Of a stretch of 64,000 nt of DNA, positions 24,296 through 32,850 are shown piece by piece; positions within the stretch are counted from its first letter, which is position 1, and every line of letters starts with the position of its first letter. This DNA is from Salinibacterium sp. ZJ450. GTDB taxonomy: Bacteria > Actinomycetota > Actinomycetes > Actinomycetales > Microbacteriaceae. A program made the translations under genes and the position numbers. The notes under the pieces were generated by a model. The model saw only the letters and a list, made by a program, of their open reading frames with translations, had not been told where the DNA came from and did not search any database. The stretch covers positions 3,767,236 to 3,831,235 of the forward strand of contig NZ_CP061771.1 in the NCBI RefSeq assembly GCF_011751885.2, written 5' to 3'.

Positions 24296-26377
24296 ATGGT
24301 TGACACCGCTCCCCGGCCCCATATCGCCGAGCCGGCGGCGACCACCGGCCCGATCCCGCTGCCGACCGCCCACATCGACGTGGCCAGCCTGGGGCGCGCC
24401 CTGCTCGGAACCTGGGCCGACGCGCGGCTGAGGGCCCGCAAGCTGGCCGCCGACCCGGCCATGCACCGGATCGAAGGCCTGTCGATGGCCGAGCATCGGG
24501 AACGCACGTTCCAGCAGATGCGCACCCTCGCCGCGAACGGCCAGGTGAACCGGGCCTTCCCGTCAGCGATCGGCGGCGCCGACGACCACGGTGGTAACAT
24601 CGCCGGCTTCGAGGAGCTGATCATCGCCGACCCCTCCCTGCAGATCAAGGCGGGCGTGCAGTGGGGCCTCTTCGGCGCAGCGGTGCTGCACCTCGGCACC
24701 GAGCACCACCACACCACCTTGCTGCCAGACATCATGAGCCTGGCCGTACCCGGCGCGTTCGCGATGACCGAGACCGGGCACGGGTCGGATGTCGCGTCCA
24801 TCGCCACGACCGCCACCTGGGACCAGGCGGCGGGGGAGTTCGTGCTGAACACGCCATTCCGCGGCGCCTGGAAGGACTACCTCGGTAACGCGGCGGTACA
24901 CGGCACCGCCGCCGTGGTGTTCGCGCAACTGATCACTCAGGGCGTGAACCACGGCGTGCACGCGTTCTACGTGCCGATCCGATCGGCCGACGGCGAGTTC
25001 CTGCCGGGTGTCGGGGGAGAGGATGACGGCCTGAAGGGGGGCCTGAACGGCATCGACAACGGCCGGCTGCACTTCACCGACGTGCGCGTGCCGCGCCAGA
25101 TGCTGCTGAACCGCTACGGCGACGTCGATGAGGACGGCACCTACACGTCGCCGATCTCCAGCCCCGGCCGGCGGTTCTTCACCATGCTCGGCACTCTGGT
25201 GCAGGGCCGGGTCTCGCTCGATGGGTCGGCCACCGCGGCATCCGCCATGGGTCTGACGATCGCGATCACCTACGGCAACCAGCGTCGCCAGTTCACCGCG
25301 TCGAGCGACACCGACGAAGAGGTGCTGCTCGACTACCAGCGGCATCAGCGCCGCCTGATCCCCCGGCTTGCCACCACCTACGCGCAGACCTTCGCGCACG
25401 ATGACTTCCTGGTGAAGTTCGACGCGGTGTTCAGTGGCAAGACCGACACCGACGAGGACCGGCAGGACCTGGAAACCCTGGCCGCCGCGCTCAAGCCGCT
25501 GTCGACCTGGCACGCCCTGGACACCCTGCAGGAGGCCCGCGAGGCCTGCGGCGGCGCCGGCTACCTCGCCGAGAACCGCATCACCGGCCTCCGCCAGGAC
25601 CTGGACGTCTTCGTCACCTTCGAGGGCGACAACAACGTGCTGCTCCAACTGGTCGCGAAACGCCTGCTCACCGACTACAGCAGCCGGTTCGCGAAGGCGG
25701 ATGCCGGCGCTCTGGCCCGCTACGTGGTGGAGCAGGCCGCAGACCGTGCCTACCACGGCACCGGGCTGCGCAGGCTGTCGCAGACCATCGCCGACTTCGG
25801 GTCAACCGCCCGCTCGGTCGGCCAGCTGCGCGAGACCAACATTCAGCGGCAGTTGCTCACCGACCGGGTGGAGACCATGGTCAGCGGCATCGCCAACGCG
25901 CTCCGCAACGCGCGCAAGCTGAGCAAGGTGGAGGCGGCCGCGTTGTTCAACTCGCAGCAGAACGAGATGATCGAGGCGGCCAGGGCGCACGGCGAGCTGC
26001 TGCAGTGGGAGTCGTTCACCCGCGCCGTCGACCGGATCACCGACCCTGGCACCAGGCAGGTGGTGTCGTGGCTGCACGACCTGTTCGGGCTTGGCCTGAT
26101 CGAGAAGCACCTGTCCTGGTACCTGATTCACGGCCGGTTGTCGCCGCAGCGCGCGCAGGCCGTCTCCGCCTACATCGACCGGCTGGTGACCCGGCTGCGT
26201 CCGCACGCGCAAGACCTGGTCGACGCCTTCGGCTACGAGCCGGCGCACCTGCGGGCGGCGATCGCGTCTGGCGCCGAGGCGGAGCGTCAGGACGAGGCCA
26301 GGGCCTATATCGCCCGGCAGGCGGCAGCCGGAACCACTCCGGTGCCGGAGAAGTCGATGACCGCGAAGCGCGCCTGA
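24296..26377 (+). CDS. Acyl-CoA oxidase / acyl-CoA dehydrogenase-like flavoenzyme
   Basis: This 693-residue protein is of acyl-CoA oxidase length (dehydrogenases are about 380). FAMTETGHGSDVASI is the FAD/substrate loop, and LQEAREACGGAGYLAENRI plus VFVTFEGDNNVLLQ is the oxidase-type C-terminal signature. In peroxisomal-type oxidases the catalytic Glu lies in the FEGDN segment, present here. The likely reaction is the first step of beta-oxidation, giving trans-2-enoyl-CoA. AAAGGACAG precedes the ATG. It is followed 1 bp later by an LLM oxidoreductase gene. Confidence 0.9.
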   Translation: MVDTAPRPHIAEPAATTGPIPLPTAHIDVASLGRALLGTWADARLRARKLAADPAMHRIEGLSMAEHRERTFQQMRTLAANGQVNRAFPSAIGGADDHGGNIAGFEELIIADPSLQIKAGVQWGLFGAAVLHLGTEHHHTTLLPDIMSLAVPGAFAMTETGHGSDVASIATTATWDQAAGEFVLNTPFRGAWKDYLGNAAVHGTAAVVFAQLITQGVNHGVHAFYVPIRSADGEFLPGVGGEDDGLKGGLNGIDNGRLHFTDVRVPRQMLLNRYGDVDEDGTYTSPISSPGRRFFTMLGTLVQGRVSLDGSATAASAMGLTIAITYGNQRRQFTASSDTDEEVLLDYQRHQRRLIPRLATTYAQTFAHDDFLVKFDAVFSGKTDTDEDRQDLETLAAALKPLSTWHALDTLQEAREACGGAGYLAENRITGLRQDLDVFVTFEGDNNVLLQLVAKRLLTDYSSRFAKADAGALARYVVEQAADRAYHGTGLRRLSQTIADFGSTARSVGQLRETNIQRQLLTDRVETMVSGIANALRNARKLSKVEAAALFNSQQNEMIEAARAHGELLQWESFTRAVDRITDPGTRQVVSWLHDLFGLGLIEKHLSWYLIHGRLSPQRAQAVSAYIDRLVTRLRPHAQDLVDAFGYEPAHLRAAIASGAEAERQDEARAYIARQAAAGTTPVPEKSMTAKRA

Positions 26378-26378
26378 C

Positions 26379-27413
26379 GTGCGGCTCGGATACAGCGTCG
26401 GCTACTGGCAGCAGGGACCCCCGGCCGGCGCGCTGGAGGCCATTCTCGAGGCGGAGCGGCTCGGCTTCGAGTCGGTCTGGACCGCGGAGGCGTACGGCTC
26501 CGACGCGTTCAGCCCGCTCGCCTGGTGGGGGTCGCGCACCTCACGGGTGAAGCTCGGCACCGCCATCGCGCAACTGTCGGCGCGCACTCCGGCCGCCACC
26601 GCGATGGCCGCACTGACGCTTGACCACCTGTCCGGTGGTCGGATGGTGCTCGGACTCGGGGCATCCGGGCCGCAGGTGGTCGAGGGCTGGTACGGCCAGC
26701 CGTACCCCAAGCCGCTGGCCCGCACCCGCGAGTACTTCGCCATCGTCCGCGACATCCTCGCCCGCAATGGTGCGGTGACCGCCGCCGGACCGCACTACCC
26801 GCTGCCATATCAGGGGACGGATGCCGCGGGCCTAGGTAAACCGCTGCAGTCCACCGTGCACCCGCTGCGCGCGAACCTGCCGATCTACCTGGCGGCGGAG
26901 GGCCCGAAGAACGTGGCCCTGGCGGCGGAGATCGCCGACGGCTGGCTGCCGTTCCTCATCTCGCCGCGTGCCAACGCCGAGTACGCCGGGTACCTCGCCG
27001 AGGGCTTCGAGCGGCGATCACCGGCACTGTCCGCGACATCCGAATTCGAAGTGGCGGTGCAGATCCCGGTCGTGCCGCATGCCGATGTGGAGACGGCGGC
27101 GGATGCGGTGCGGCCGATGATCGCGCTGTACGTGGGCGGGATGGGGGCCAAGGGGGCGAACTTCCACCGCAACGTGCTCGATCGGCTGGGCTACTCCGAG
27201 CAGTGCGACCGCATCCAGGAGCTGTTCCTGGCCGGCAAGAAGGCCGAGGCGGTGGCCGCGGTGCCGACGCGGCTGATTGAGGAGATCGCGCTGATCGGGC
27301 CGCCCGAGAAGATCCGCGACGACCTCGCCGCGTGGGAGGAGTCGGTGGTCACCACCATGCTGGTGCAGGGCGATGCCGCAGCGCTGCGGCTGATCGCGGA
27401 GCTGCTCGGCTAG
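26379..27413 (+). CDS. LLM-class F420-dependent oxidoreductase
   Basis: This 344-residue luciferase-like TIM barrel has MRLGYSVGYWQ, ERLGFESVWTAEAYGSDAFSPL, VKLGTAIAQL and GRMVLGLGASGPQVVEGW, the F420-dependent LLM pattern. The start is a GTG one base after the preceding stop, so the two genes form an operon. Substrate unknown; partnership with acyl-CoA oxidation is suggested only by position. Its 3' end is 19 bp from the left end of an IS element. Confidence 0.9.
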   Translation: MRLGYSVGYWQQGPPAGALEAILEAERLGFESVWTAEAYGSDAFSPLAWWGSRTSRVKLGTAIAQLSARTPAATAMAALTLDHLSGGRMVLGLGASGPQVVEGWYGQPYPKPLARTREYFAIVRDILARNGAVTAAGPHYPLPYQGTDAAGLGKPLQSTVHPLRANLPIYLAAEGPKNVALAAEIADGWLPFLISPRANAEYAGYLAEGFERRSPALSATSEFEVAVQIPVVPHADVETAADAVRPMIALYVGGMGAKGANFHRNVLDRLGYSEQCDRIQELFLAGKKAEAVAAVPTRLIEEIALIGPPEKIRDDLAAWEESVVTTMLVQGDAAALRLIAELLG

Positions 27414-27432
27414 CTCGGTGTGCGTCTGACGT

Positions 27433-27450
27433 GTTTGAGCCACTTTGTCG
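27433..27450 (+). repeat. Left terminal inverted repeat of the IS30-family element
   Basis: 18 bp match the reverse complement of 28752-28769 exactly. The transposase gene ends 46 bp inside it. Confidence 0.9.
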
Positions 27451-27495
27451 TGGTTGAGCCACGGCAATGTCAAGTGGTGGTTGCAACTGTGTCGA

Positions 27496-28686
27496 TCAGG
27501 CTGCCTGGAGGAACTGGGCGAGGGCCTGCGCGGGGGTGCGGTAGTCCAGGGTCGGCCGGGGCCGCTTGTTCAGGGTGTCCTGAACCTTGCGCAGGTCGGC
27601 CGCCGTGTGAGTCGAGAGGTCGCTGCCCTTCTCGAACCAGAACCGGAGCAGCCGGTTGGTGTTCTCGTTGCTGCCCCGCTGCCAGGGCGAGTGCGGGTCG
27701 CAGAAGTACAACCGGGTGTTCAGCTCGAGTTGGATGCGTTCGTAGTCGGCCAGCTCGGTTCCCCGGTCCCAGGTGACCGACCGGCGCAGATGCTCGGGCA
27801 GGTGCCGCATCTGTTCGATCATCGCGTCGGCGACCTCCGGGGCGGTGTGTCGACCGGGCAGGTGCAGCAGGATCACGAACCGGCTGGCGCGTTCCACCAG
27901 GGTGCCGATCGCCGACCGGTTCCCTCCACCTATGATCAGGTCGCCCTCCCAGTGCCCCGGGACGGCGCGGTCGGCGGCCTCGGCCGGCCGCTGACTGATG
28001 GTGAACGCCTCCCGATACGGGTTCTTCGGGTTAGCCCGGCTCGACCGGGAGACCCGGGATCGCCGTTTCAGGCTGAGCTGCTGGTTCAGATCCGCCCGCA
28101 GATTCCCACGCGTCTGCACATATAGCGCCTGGTAGATCGTCTCGTGACTCACCCGGCTAGTCTGATCCCTCCCGGCCGTGCGGCGGAGCATGTCCGCGAT
28201 CAGTCGCGGGCTCCAGCCCTGGTCCATCCAGGCCGCAATCCGGCGACACAGCAGCTCGTTCACCGCGAGCTTGAACGGTTTCGGACGAGCTCGCCGAGAT
28301 CCCGCGAGCCGGTCGGCGATCCGCGCCCGATAGACCCCGTCCGGGCCGCGGTTGCGGCTGATCTCACGGGAGACCACGGACTTGTCCCGGTCGATCAGCG
28401 CCCCGATCTGCGACAGGGGCAACCGCTGACCCAGCCCCGCCTGGATCACGGCGCGATCCTCCGAGCTCAGAGAGCGCCCGGACTTCTCCCGCGGCGGCGG
28501 CACCGGTTCGGCCATCCCACCGTGCGGGCCCATCCGCAAAGGTGTCATCGGCCCAGATTGCGCCCACCACCGTCTCACGGCGCCCCGCGACGCGCCCACC
28601 GCAGCACTCGCGGCATTCATCGACGACCCTGCGGCCATCAACTCGAAGAACCGTTCTCGCTCCGCCGGCCCGAACTTCGGCTTCAT
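27496..28686 (-). CDS. IS30-family transposase
   Basis: This 396-residue protein reads from an ATG at 28686 (an upstream ATG at 28767, inside the terminal repeat, is less likely). The N-terminal helix-turn-helix region includes SSEDRAVIQAGLGQRLPLSQIG and SVVSREISRN. The DDE catalytic core shows GHWEGDLIIGG (first Asp), TWDRGTEL (second Asp) and SNENTNRLLRFWF (Glu), all intact. The protein should be active. It catalyses excision and insertion of the surrounding element. Confidence 0.95.
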   Translation of the reverse strand: MKPKFGPAERERFFELMAAGSSMNAASAAVGASRGAVRRWWAQSGPMTPLRMGPHGGMAEPVPPPREKSGRSLSSEDRAVIQAGLGQRLPLSQIGALIDRDKSVVSREISRNRGPDGVYRARIADRLAGSRRARPKPFKLAVNELLCRRIAAWMDQGWSPRLIADMLRRTAGRDQTSRVSHETIYQALYVQTRGNLRADLNQQLSLKRRSRVSRSSRANPKNPYREAFTISQRPAEAADRAVPGHWEGDLIIGGGNRSAIGTLVERASRFVILLHLPGRHTAPEVADAMIEQMRHLPEHLRRSVTWDRGTELADYERIQLELNTRLYFCDPHSPWQRGSNENTNRLLRFWFEKGSDLSTHTAADLRKVQDTLNKRPRPTLDYRTPAQALAQFLQAA

Positions 28687-28751
28687 CGCAACACCCTTCC
28701 GCAGCGTTGCAACGACCATATGAATCTGCCCACGGCGCGGAGGCTCACCAG

Positions 28752-28769
28752 CGACAAAGTGGCTCAAAC
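28752..28769 (-). repeat. Right terminal inverted repeat of the IS30-family element
   Basis: Reverse complement of the left end over 18 bp. The zur stop codon lies 17 bp beyond it. Confidence 0.9.
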
Positions 28770-28785
28770 GCCTGGACGGCGGCGG

Positions 28786-29172
28786 TCAGTCCTGCGCGCG
28801 TGAGCACGCCTCGCACAGGCCGAACACGTCGACCACGTGACTCGGCTGGGTGAAGCCGTGCTCGGCGGCGACCGTGCGGGCCCAGGCTTCCACGGCATCC
28901 GCTTCGATTTCGATGGTCAGGCCGCAGTTGCGGCAAATCAGGTGATGGTGGTGGCCGGTGGTGCAGGCGCGGTACAGGCTCTCGCCGTCCTGCTGCAGCG
29001 AGTCGGCCTCACCCTCGCTGGCGAGCGAGGCCAGCGCCCGGTACACGGTGGCCAGCCCGATCGGGGAGTCGGATTCACGCATCCGCGAGTGCAGGGCCTG
29101 CGCGCTGACGAAACCCTCCGAGGTTTCCAGCGCCTCGCGCACGGCCTCGCGCTGCCAGGTGTTGCGTTTCAT
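28786..29172 (-). CDS. zur: Zinc uptake regulator, Fur family
   Basis: This 128-residue Fur-family repressor has a winged helix with PIGLATVYRALASLASEGE, the regulatory His cluster TGHHHHLICRNCG and a second Cys pair LCEAC that fix structural zinc. Its place as the last gene of a ZnuABC operon argues for Zur rather than Fur or PerR. The ATG is upstream-overlapped by 4 bp with the preceding permease stop. The predicted target is the box at 32787-32801. Confidence 0.92.
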   Translation of the reverse strand: MKRNTWQREAVREALETSEGFVSAQALHSRMRESDSPIGLATVYRALASLASEGEADSLQQDGESLYRACTTGHHHHLICRNCGLTIEIEADAVEAWARTVAAEHGFTQPSHVVDVFGLCEACSRAQD

Positions 29173-30005
29173 GCTGCGCTCCTTGCCGGTTGGGTGCGTC
29201 GAGCGGTGCCGAGGCGGGTGCGCGCGCCCAGTTCCCGCGCGCCGAGGGTGATGACGAAGACGATGGCCGCGATCAAGCTGATGGTACCGCCGGCGCTGAT
29301 GCCGAGCGCCGTGGACGCCAGCACTCCGGCGACGGCCGTGGCGGCACCGATCAGCGGGGCGGCGACGGTCATGCTGGCGATCGACGGCGCCCACAGCCGA
29401 GCGGATGCCGCGGGGCCGACGATCAGCGCAATGGCGAGGATGCTGCCGACGGCCGGCATCGCGACCACCACCGTGCCCGCGATGAGCACCAGGCTGAGCA
29501 GCTCGGGCAGCCACATCCGGTAGCCCGCCGCGCGGTAGGCGGCGCCGTCGAAGCTGGAGAACAGCAGCTCCTTGCCGAAGGCGGCGATCACGATCACGGC
29601 GATCGCCAGCATCGCGGCGGTGAGCCAGATGTCGGCCGGGTTGACGGTGAGGATCGACCCGACCAGGAACGACTCAATCTGGATCGGCAGGTTGGGGTTC
29701 AGCGCCTGCAGCAGCGCGCCGAGCGCGAACCCGGAGGTCAGCACCAGCCCGGACGCCACCTGTCCGCCGAGCCGGCGAATGGACGCGAGCGCGGTCATCA
29801 CCCCGACCAGCGCGAGGCTGAACACGGCGGCGCCGAGCGCGGGGGCGACGCCCAGCACGACCGCCGCGACGGCGCCGGGGAAGGTGGAGTGGGTGAGCGC
29901 GGTGGCGAAGAAGGCACGCCGCCGCACCACGACGAGCACGCCGACCAGCCCGGACAGCGCGCCGACCAGCACCGCCTCGATCAGGGCCAGGCTGAGGAAT
30001 CCCAT
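29169..30005 (-). CDS. Metal ABC transporter permease (ZnuB-type), second copy
   Basis: This 278-residue membrane protein of the ABC-3 family has about eight TM segments: VVVRRRAFFATALTHSTFPGAV and IESFLVGSILTVN are typical. ATG at 30005 overlaps the previous permease stop by one base (TGATG); the open frame further upstream is inside that gene in another frame. With the other permease it probably forms a heterodimeric channel. Confidence 0.92.
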   Translation of the reverse strand: MGFLSLALIEAVLVGALSGLVGVLVVVRRRAFFATALTHSTFPGAVAAVVLGVAPALGAAVFSLALVGVMTALASIRRLGGQVASGLVLTSGFALGALLQALNPNLPIQIESFLVGSILTVNPADIWLTAAMLAIAVIVIAAFGKELLFSSFDGAAYRAAGYRMWLPELLSLVLIAGTVVVAMPAVGSILAIALIVGPAASARLWAPSIASMTVAAPLIGAATAVAGVLASTALGISAGGTISLIAAIVFVITLGARELGARTRLGTARRTQPARSAA

Positions 30006-30925
30006 CAGCGCACCGCCCGTCCGACTCGTGCGGGCGAGGGCCGTGTGCCGCATGCGCCGGCTGAGCCGCGCTGGTTGGCGAGGGAGCGGATGCCCCAGAA
30101 CGCCAGCGCCAGCAGGAACAGCATGAGCAGCGTGAGCACCACCGTTGCGCCGCCCGGCAGCGACACCCCGCCGTACACCGACGCGGCGAAACTGATCGAC
30201 AGCCCGAGCCAGCCGGCGAGGGCGATCGCCAGCACCGAGATCGGCGCGAGCAGCCACAGCCGCTGCGTCAGCAGGCGGGCGATGCCGGCCGGAACGATGA
30301 GCAGCGCGAGCACCAGCAGCACGCCGAGCGCCTGCGACGCGGCGACGACGATCAGCGCGATGGCCACGTTCAGGGCCAGGTCGTAGCCGAGCCGGTTGTA
30401 GCCCATCGCCTCCGCCGCCTGCGGATCGAACGCCCGCAACAGCTGCTCCTTCGCGGTCACCGCGACGATCGCCAGCGCGATCACGGCGACGATGGCGGTG
30501 GCCACGATCTCCGCCGCGGTGACGGTGAGAATGTGCCCGAACAGCAGCTGGGAGAGCTGTCCGACGTAGTCGGACTCGAGCGACACGATGATCACGCCGA
30601 TGCTGAACATGCTGGTGAGTACCACCGCCACCGCGGAGTCGCTCGGTACCCTGCGCTGCGATACCAGCGTGAGCACCACGGCCGCCACGACCGCGGCCAC
30701 CAGCCCGCCGATGAACAGTCCGTCCTGTCCGGCGATCGCGAAGCCGATCACCACACCGGGGAAGACCGCGTGCACCAGACCGTCGCTGAGAAACTCCAGG
30801 CCGCGCAGGGTGACGAACACCCCGAGCACCCCGGCCACGACGGCCAGGATGAGCATCAGGGTAAGCGCGCCGGCCATGAACGGCAGCTGGAACGGTGCGA
30901 TCAGCAGGTCGCCGAGATCGATCAC
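30005..30925 (-). CDS. znuB: Metal ABC transporter permease (ZnuB-type), first copy
   Basis: This 306-residue ABC-3 permease has the conserved GLEFLSDGLVHAVFPGVVIGF and QLLFGHILTVT segments and about eight TM helices. Paralogue of the following gene. It starts 5 bp after the ATPase stop, consistent with one operon for zinc (or manganese) import. Confidence 0.93.
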   Translation of the reverse strand: MIDLGDLLIAPFQLPFMAGALTLMLILAVVAGVLGVFVTLRGLEFLSDGLVHAVFPGVVIGFAIAGQDGLFIGGLVAAVVAAVVLTLVSQRRVPSDSAVAVVLTSMFSIGVIIVSLESDYVGQLSQLLFGHILTVTAAEIVATAIVAVIALAIVAVTAKEQLLRAFDPQAAEAMGYNRLGYDLALNVAIALIVVAASQALGVLLVLALLIVPAGIARLLTQRLWLLAPISVLAIALAGWLGLSISFAASVYGGVSLPGGATVVLTLLMLFLLALAFWGIRSLANQRGSAGACGTRPSPARVGRAVR

Positions 30926-30930
30926 GATGA

Positions 30931-31698
30931 TCAGTGGCCTTCGTGACCGGGGATGGTCACCGAGTGCTTGTCGGCCTCGACGTTGGCCAGCGGATGGGTG
31001 CGCGCGATGGCCTCCAGGGTGAGCGTCTCGTCGGTTCGGCCGCAGGCGATCTGCTGGTGATTGATCATCAGCACCATCTCGGCGGCCTGCTGGGCGAGGG
31101 TGATGTCGTGGGTGGACATCACGAAGGCGACGCCGTCCGCCTTCAACCGGTTCACGGTGGCGATCAGGCCGGCGCGGCTGTCGGCGTCGAGGCCGTTGAA
31201 CGGTTCGTCGAGCAGCATCAGCCTGGGCCGGGCAACCACCGCCCGGGCGAACAGGGCACGCTGGCGCTGCCCGCCGCTCAGCTCACCGAAGCGCTTGCCC
31301 GCCTGGTCGCTGAGACCAACCAGGTCGAGCGCCCGGTCTACCGCCTGCCGGTGGCGGCGCCCCGGCCAGCGCAGCGGGCCGATCGCGCGGTACAGCCCCA
31401 TGGTGACCACCTGGCGCACCGACACCGGAAAATCGGCGTCGATGCTGTCGCTCTGCGGCACGTAACCGGTGTGCGCTCTGGCCGCGGCGGCATCCGTCCC
31501 CAGCACCCGCATGGTGCCGTGCGTCACCGGAACCAGCCCGAGGATGCCGCGCAGGATCGTTGACTTGCCTGCGCCGTTCGGCCCGATCAGGGCGACCGCC
31601 TCGCCCGGTTGAACCGTGACGGTCACGCCGGAGACTGCCGCCACGCCCTTGGCGTAGGAGAGGCTCAGGTCATCGAGGAGCAGCGCGGGTTGCGACAT
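30931..31698 (-). CDS. znuC: Zinc ABC transporter ATP-binding protein
   Basis: This 255-residue ATPase has Walker A GPNGAGKST, signature LSGGQRQRA, Walker B LMLLDEPFNGLD and switch His in MSTHDITLA. The metal-importer subfamily is suggested by the operon and by GYVPQSDSIDADFPVSVRQVV. Spaced 3 bp from znuA. Confidence 0.94.
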   Translation of the reverse strand: MSQPALLLDDLSLSYAKGVAAVSGVTVTVQPGEAVALIGPNGAGKSTILRGILGLVPVTHGTMRVLGTDAAAARAHTGYVPQSDSIDADFPVSVRQVVTMGLYRAIGPLRWPGRRHRQAVDRALDLVGLSDQAGKRFGELSGGQRQRALFARAVVARPRLMLLDEPFNGLDADSRAGLIATVNRLKADGVAFVMSTHDITLAQQAAEMVLMINHQQIACGRTDETLTLEAIARTHPLANVEADKHSVTIPGHEGH

Positions 31699-31701
31699 CT
31701 G

Positions 31702-32766
31702 TTACTCCGTGACGCTCGTCGGAGCCGGGTCGGGGGTGACGCCCCAGCCGAGCAGGATCTGGCTGATGTTGTGCAACTGCGCGCCGAGGTAGGTGCTCGC
31801 CGGCGAGCCCGCGGGACCGAGCGAGTCGACGTAGAGCGCTTCTTCTCCGGTGAACACCCGCACGCCGGCCTCCCGCGCGATCGCCTCGGCGCTTTTCGGC
31901 GAGAGCGAGGCTTCGGAGTACACGGCGGTGGCCCCGGTGGCCTTGATCTTGGCGGCGAGGTCGGCGATATCGGATGCCGACAGCTCGGCGTTGTCGTCGA
32001 AGCTCGGCAGCACCGCGCCGACGTAGGTGATGTCGTAGTCCGCGACGAGGTAGCTGACCGACTCGTGGTTGGTCACCAGCAGGCGTTGTGCGGCGGGCAC
32101 CCGGTCGATCTGCGCGGTGGCCCAGGTGTCGAGCGCCGCGAGGCGTTCGGTGTACGCGGCGGCGTTGGCGGTGTAGCTGTCGGCGTTGGCCGGGTCGAGT
32201 TCTGCCAACTGGTGCGCGATGTCGTCGACGATCACGATCGCGTTGCGGATGCTGGTCCAGATATGCGGGTCCCCGGTGGGTTCCTCGGCGTGGTCGTGGC
32301 CGTCGTCTGCGGTGTGCTCCTCGGCAGCCTCGTCGGCATGCTCGGCGTGCTCGTCGGCGGTGTCGTCGGCATGCTCCGCGTCGTCGTGGGTGCCGCCGAG
32401 CAGCTCGATGCCGCGGCTGGCGTCGATGGTGACCCCGTCGAAGCCGGAGGCCAGCACGGCGCCACCGAGCCAGCCCTCCAGGGCGGCACCGTTCATCACG
32501 AGCGCGTCGGCCTCGGCGAGCTCCAGCAGGTTCACCGGGGCGGGATCGAAGCTGTGCGCGCTGGTGTTCGGCTGCAGCAGCTGGGTCACCGTCGCGGCAT
32601 CCCCCGCCACCTGACGGGTGAAGTCGGCCATCTGGGTGGTGGTCGCCACGATGGAGATGCCGGTCGTGCTCGCGTCACCCGCGGAGCCGTCGGACCCGGC
32701 ACACCCGGCCAAGACGGTTACGGCCGCGGCGACAAGGCCGACGAGTGGGAGAGCACGGGAATTCAC
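31702..32766 (-). CDS. znuA: Zinc-binding lipoprotein, high-affinity uptake
   Basis: This 354-residue cluster A-1 substrate-binding protein has a lipobox VLAGC (Cys22). The His/Asp/Glu-rich flexible loop (around residues 123-165, with HDDAEHADD and HDHAEE) is typical of ZnuA zinc-scavenging loops. Metal ligands are in NTSAHSF, DPHIW, TNHES and the C-terminal Asp region. The start is a leaderless GTG at 32766 with TAGGCT six bases upstream. Operon: znuA-znuC-znuB-znuB-zur. Confidence 0.93.
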   Translation of the reverse strand: MNSRALPLVGLVAAAVTVLAGCAGSDGSAGDASTTGISIVATTTQMADFTRQVAGDAATVTQLLQPNTSAHSFDPAPVNLLELAEADALVMNGAALEGWLGGAVLASGFDGVTIDASRGIELLGGTHDDAEHADDTADEHAEHADEAAEEHTADDGHDHAEEPTGDPHIWTSIRNAIVIVDDIAHQLAELDPANADSYTANAAAYTERLAALDTWATAQIDRVPAAQRLLVTNHESVSYLVADYDITYVGAVLPSFDDNAELSASDIADLAAKIKATGATAVYSEASLSPKSAEAIAREAGVRVFTGEEALYVDSLGPAGSPASTYLGAQLHNISQILLGWGVTPDPAPTSVTE

Positions 32767-32772
32767 CCGCTC

Positions 32773-32802
32773 AGCCTAAACGCTATTGATAATCATTGTC
32801 AA
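32773..32802 (-). promoter_or_regulatory. znuA promoter: -35 TTGACA, 18-bp spacer, -10 TAGGCT
   Basis: On the minus strand TTGACA (32797-32802) and TAGGCT (32773-32778) are 18 bp apart, and the GTG start lies six bases after the -10 box. The transcript is predicted to be leaderless. Confidence 0.7.
32787..32801. promoter_or_regulatory. Zur box overlapping the znuA promoter
   Basis: TGATAATCATTGTCA is a 7-1-7 inverted repeat with one mismatch, matching the known actinobacterial Zur consensus (TGATAATnATTATCA-like). It covers the -35 element and the spacer, so binding would block RNA polymerase. The cognate regulator is the last gene of the operon. Confidence 0.85.
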
Positions 32803-32850
32803 AAGCGCGCCCCACCTGTCAGCGAGCGCTGCGCTCATGTCCCCGCCGCG

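Larger units (their letters stand above)
27433..28769. mobile_element. IS30-family insertion sequence, apparently complete
   Basis: This 1337-bp element is bounded by inverted repeats: GTTTGAGCCACTTTGTCG at the left end and its exact reverse complement at the right end, with weaker matching continuing for about ten more bases (GGTTGAGCC versus TGGTGAGCC). One full transposase gene fills it. Flanking bases do not show a clear target duplication (IS30 elements usually make 2-3 bp). It separates two convergent genes by landing in what was about 35 bp of intergenic DNA. Confidence 0.92.
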
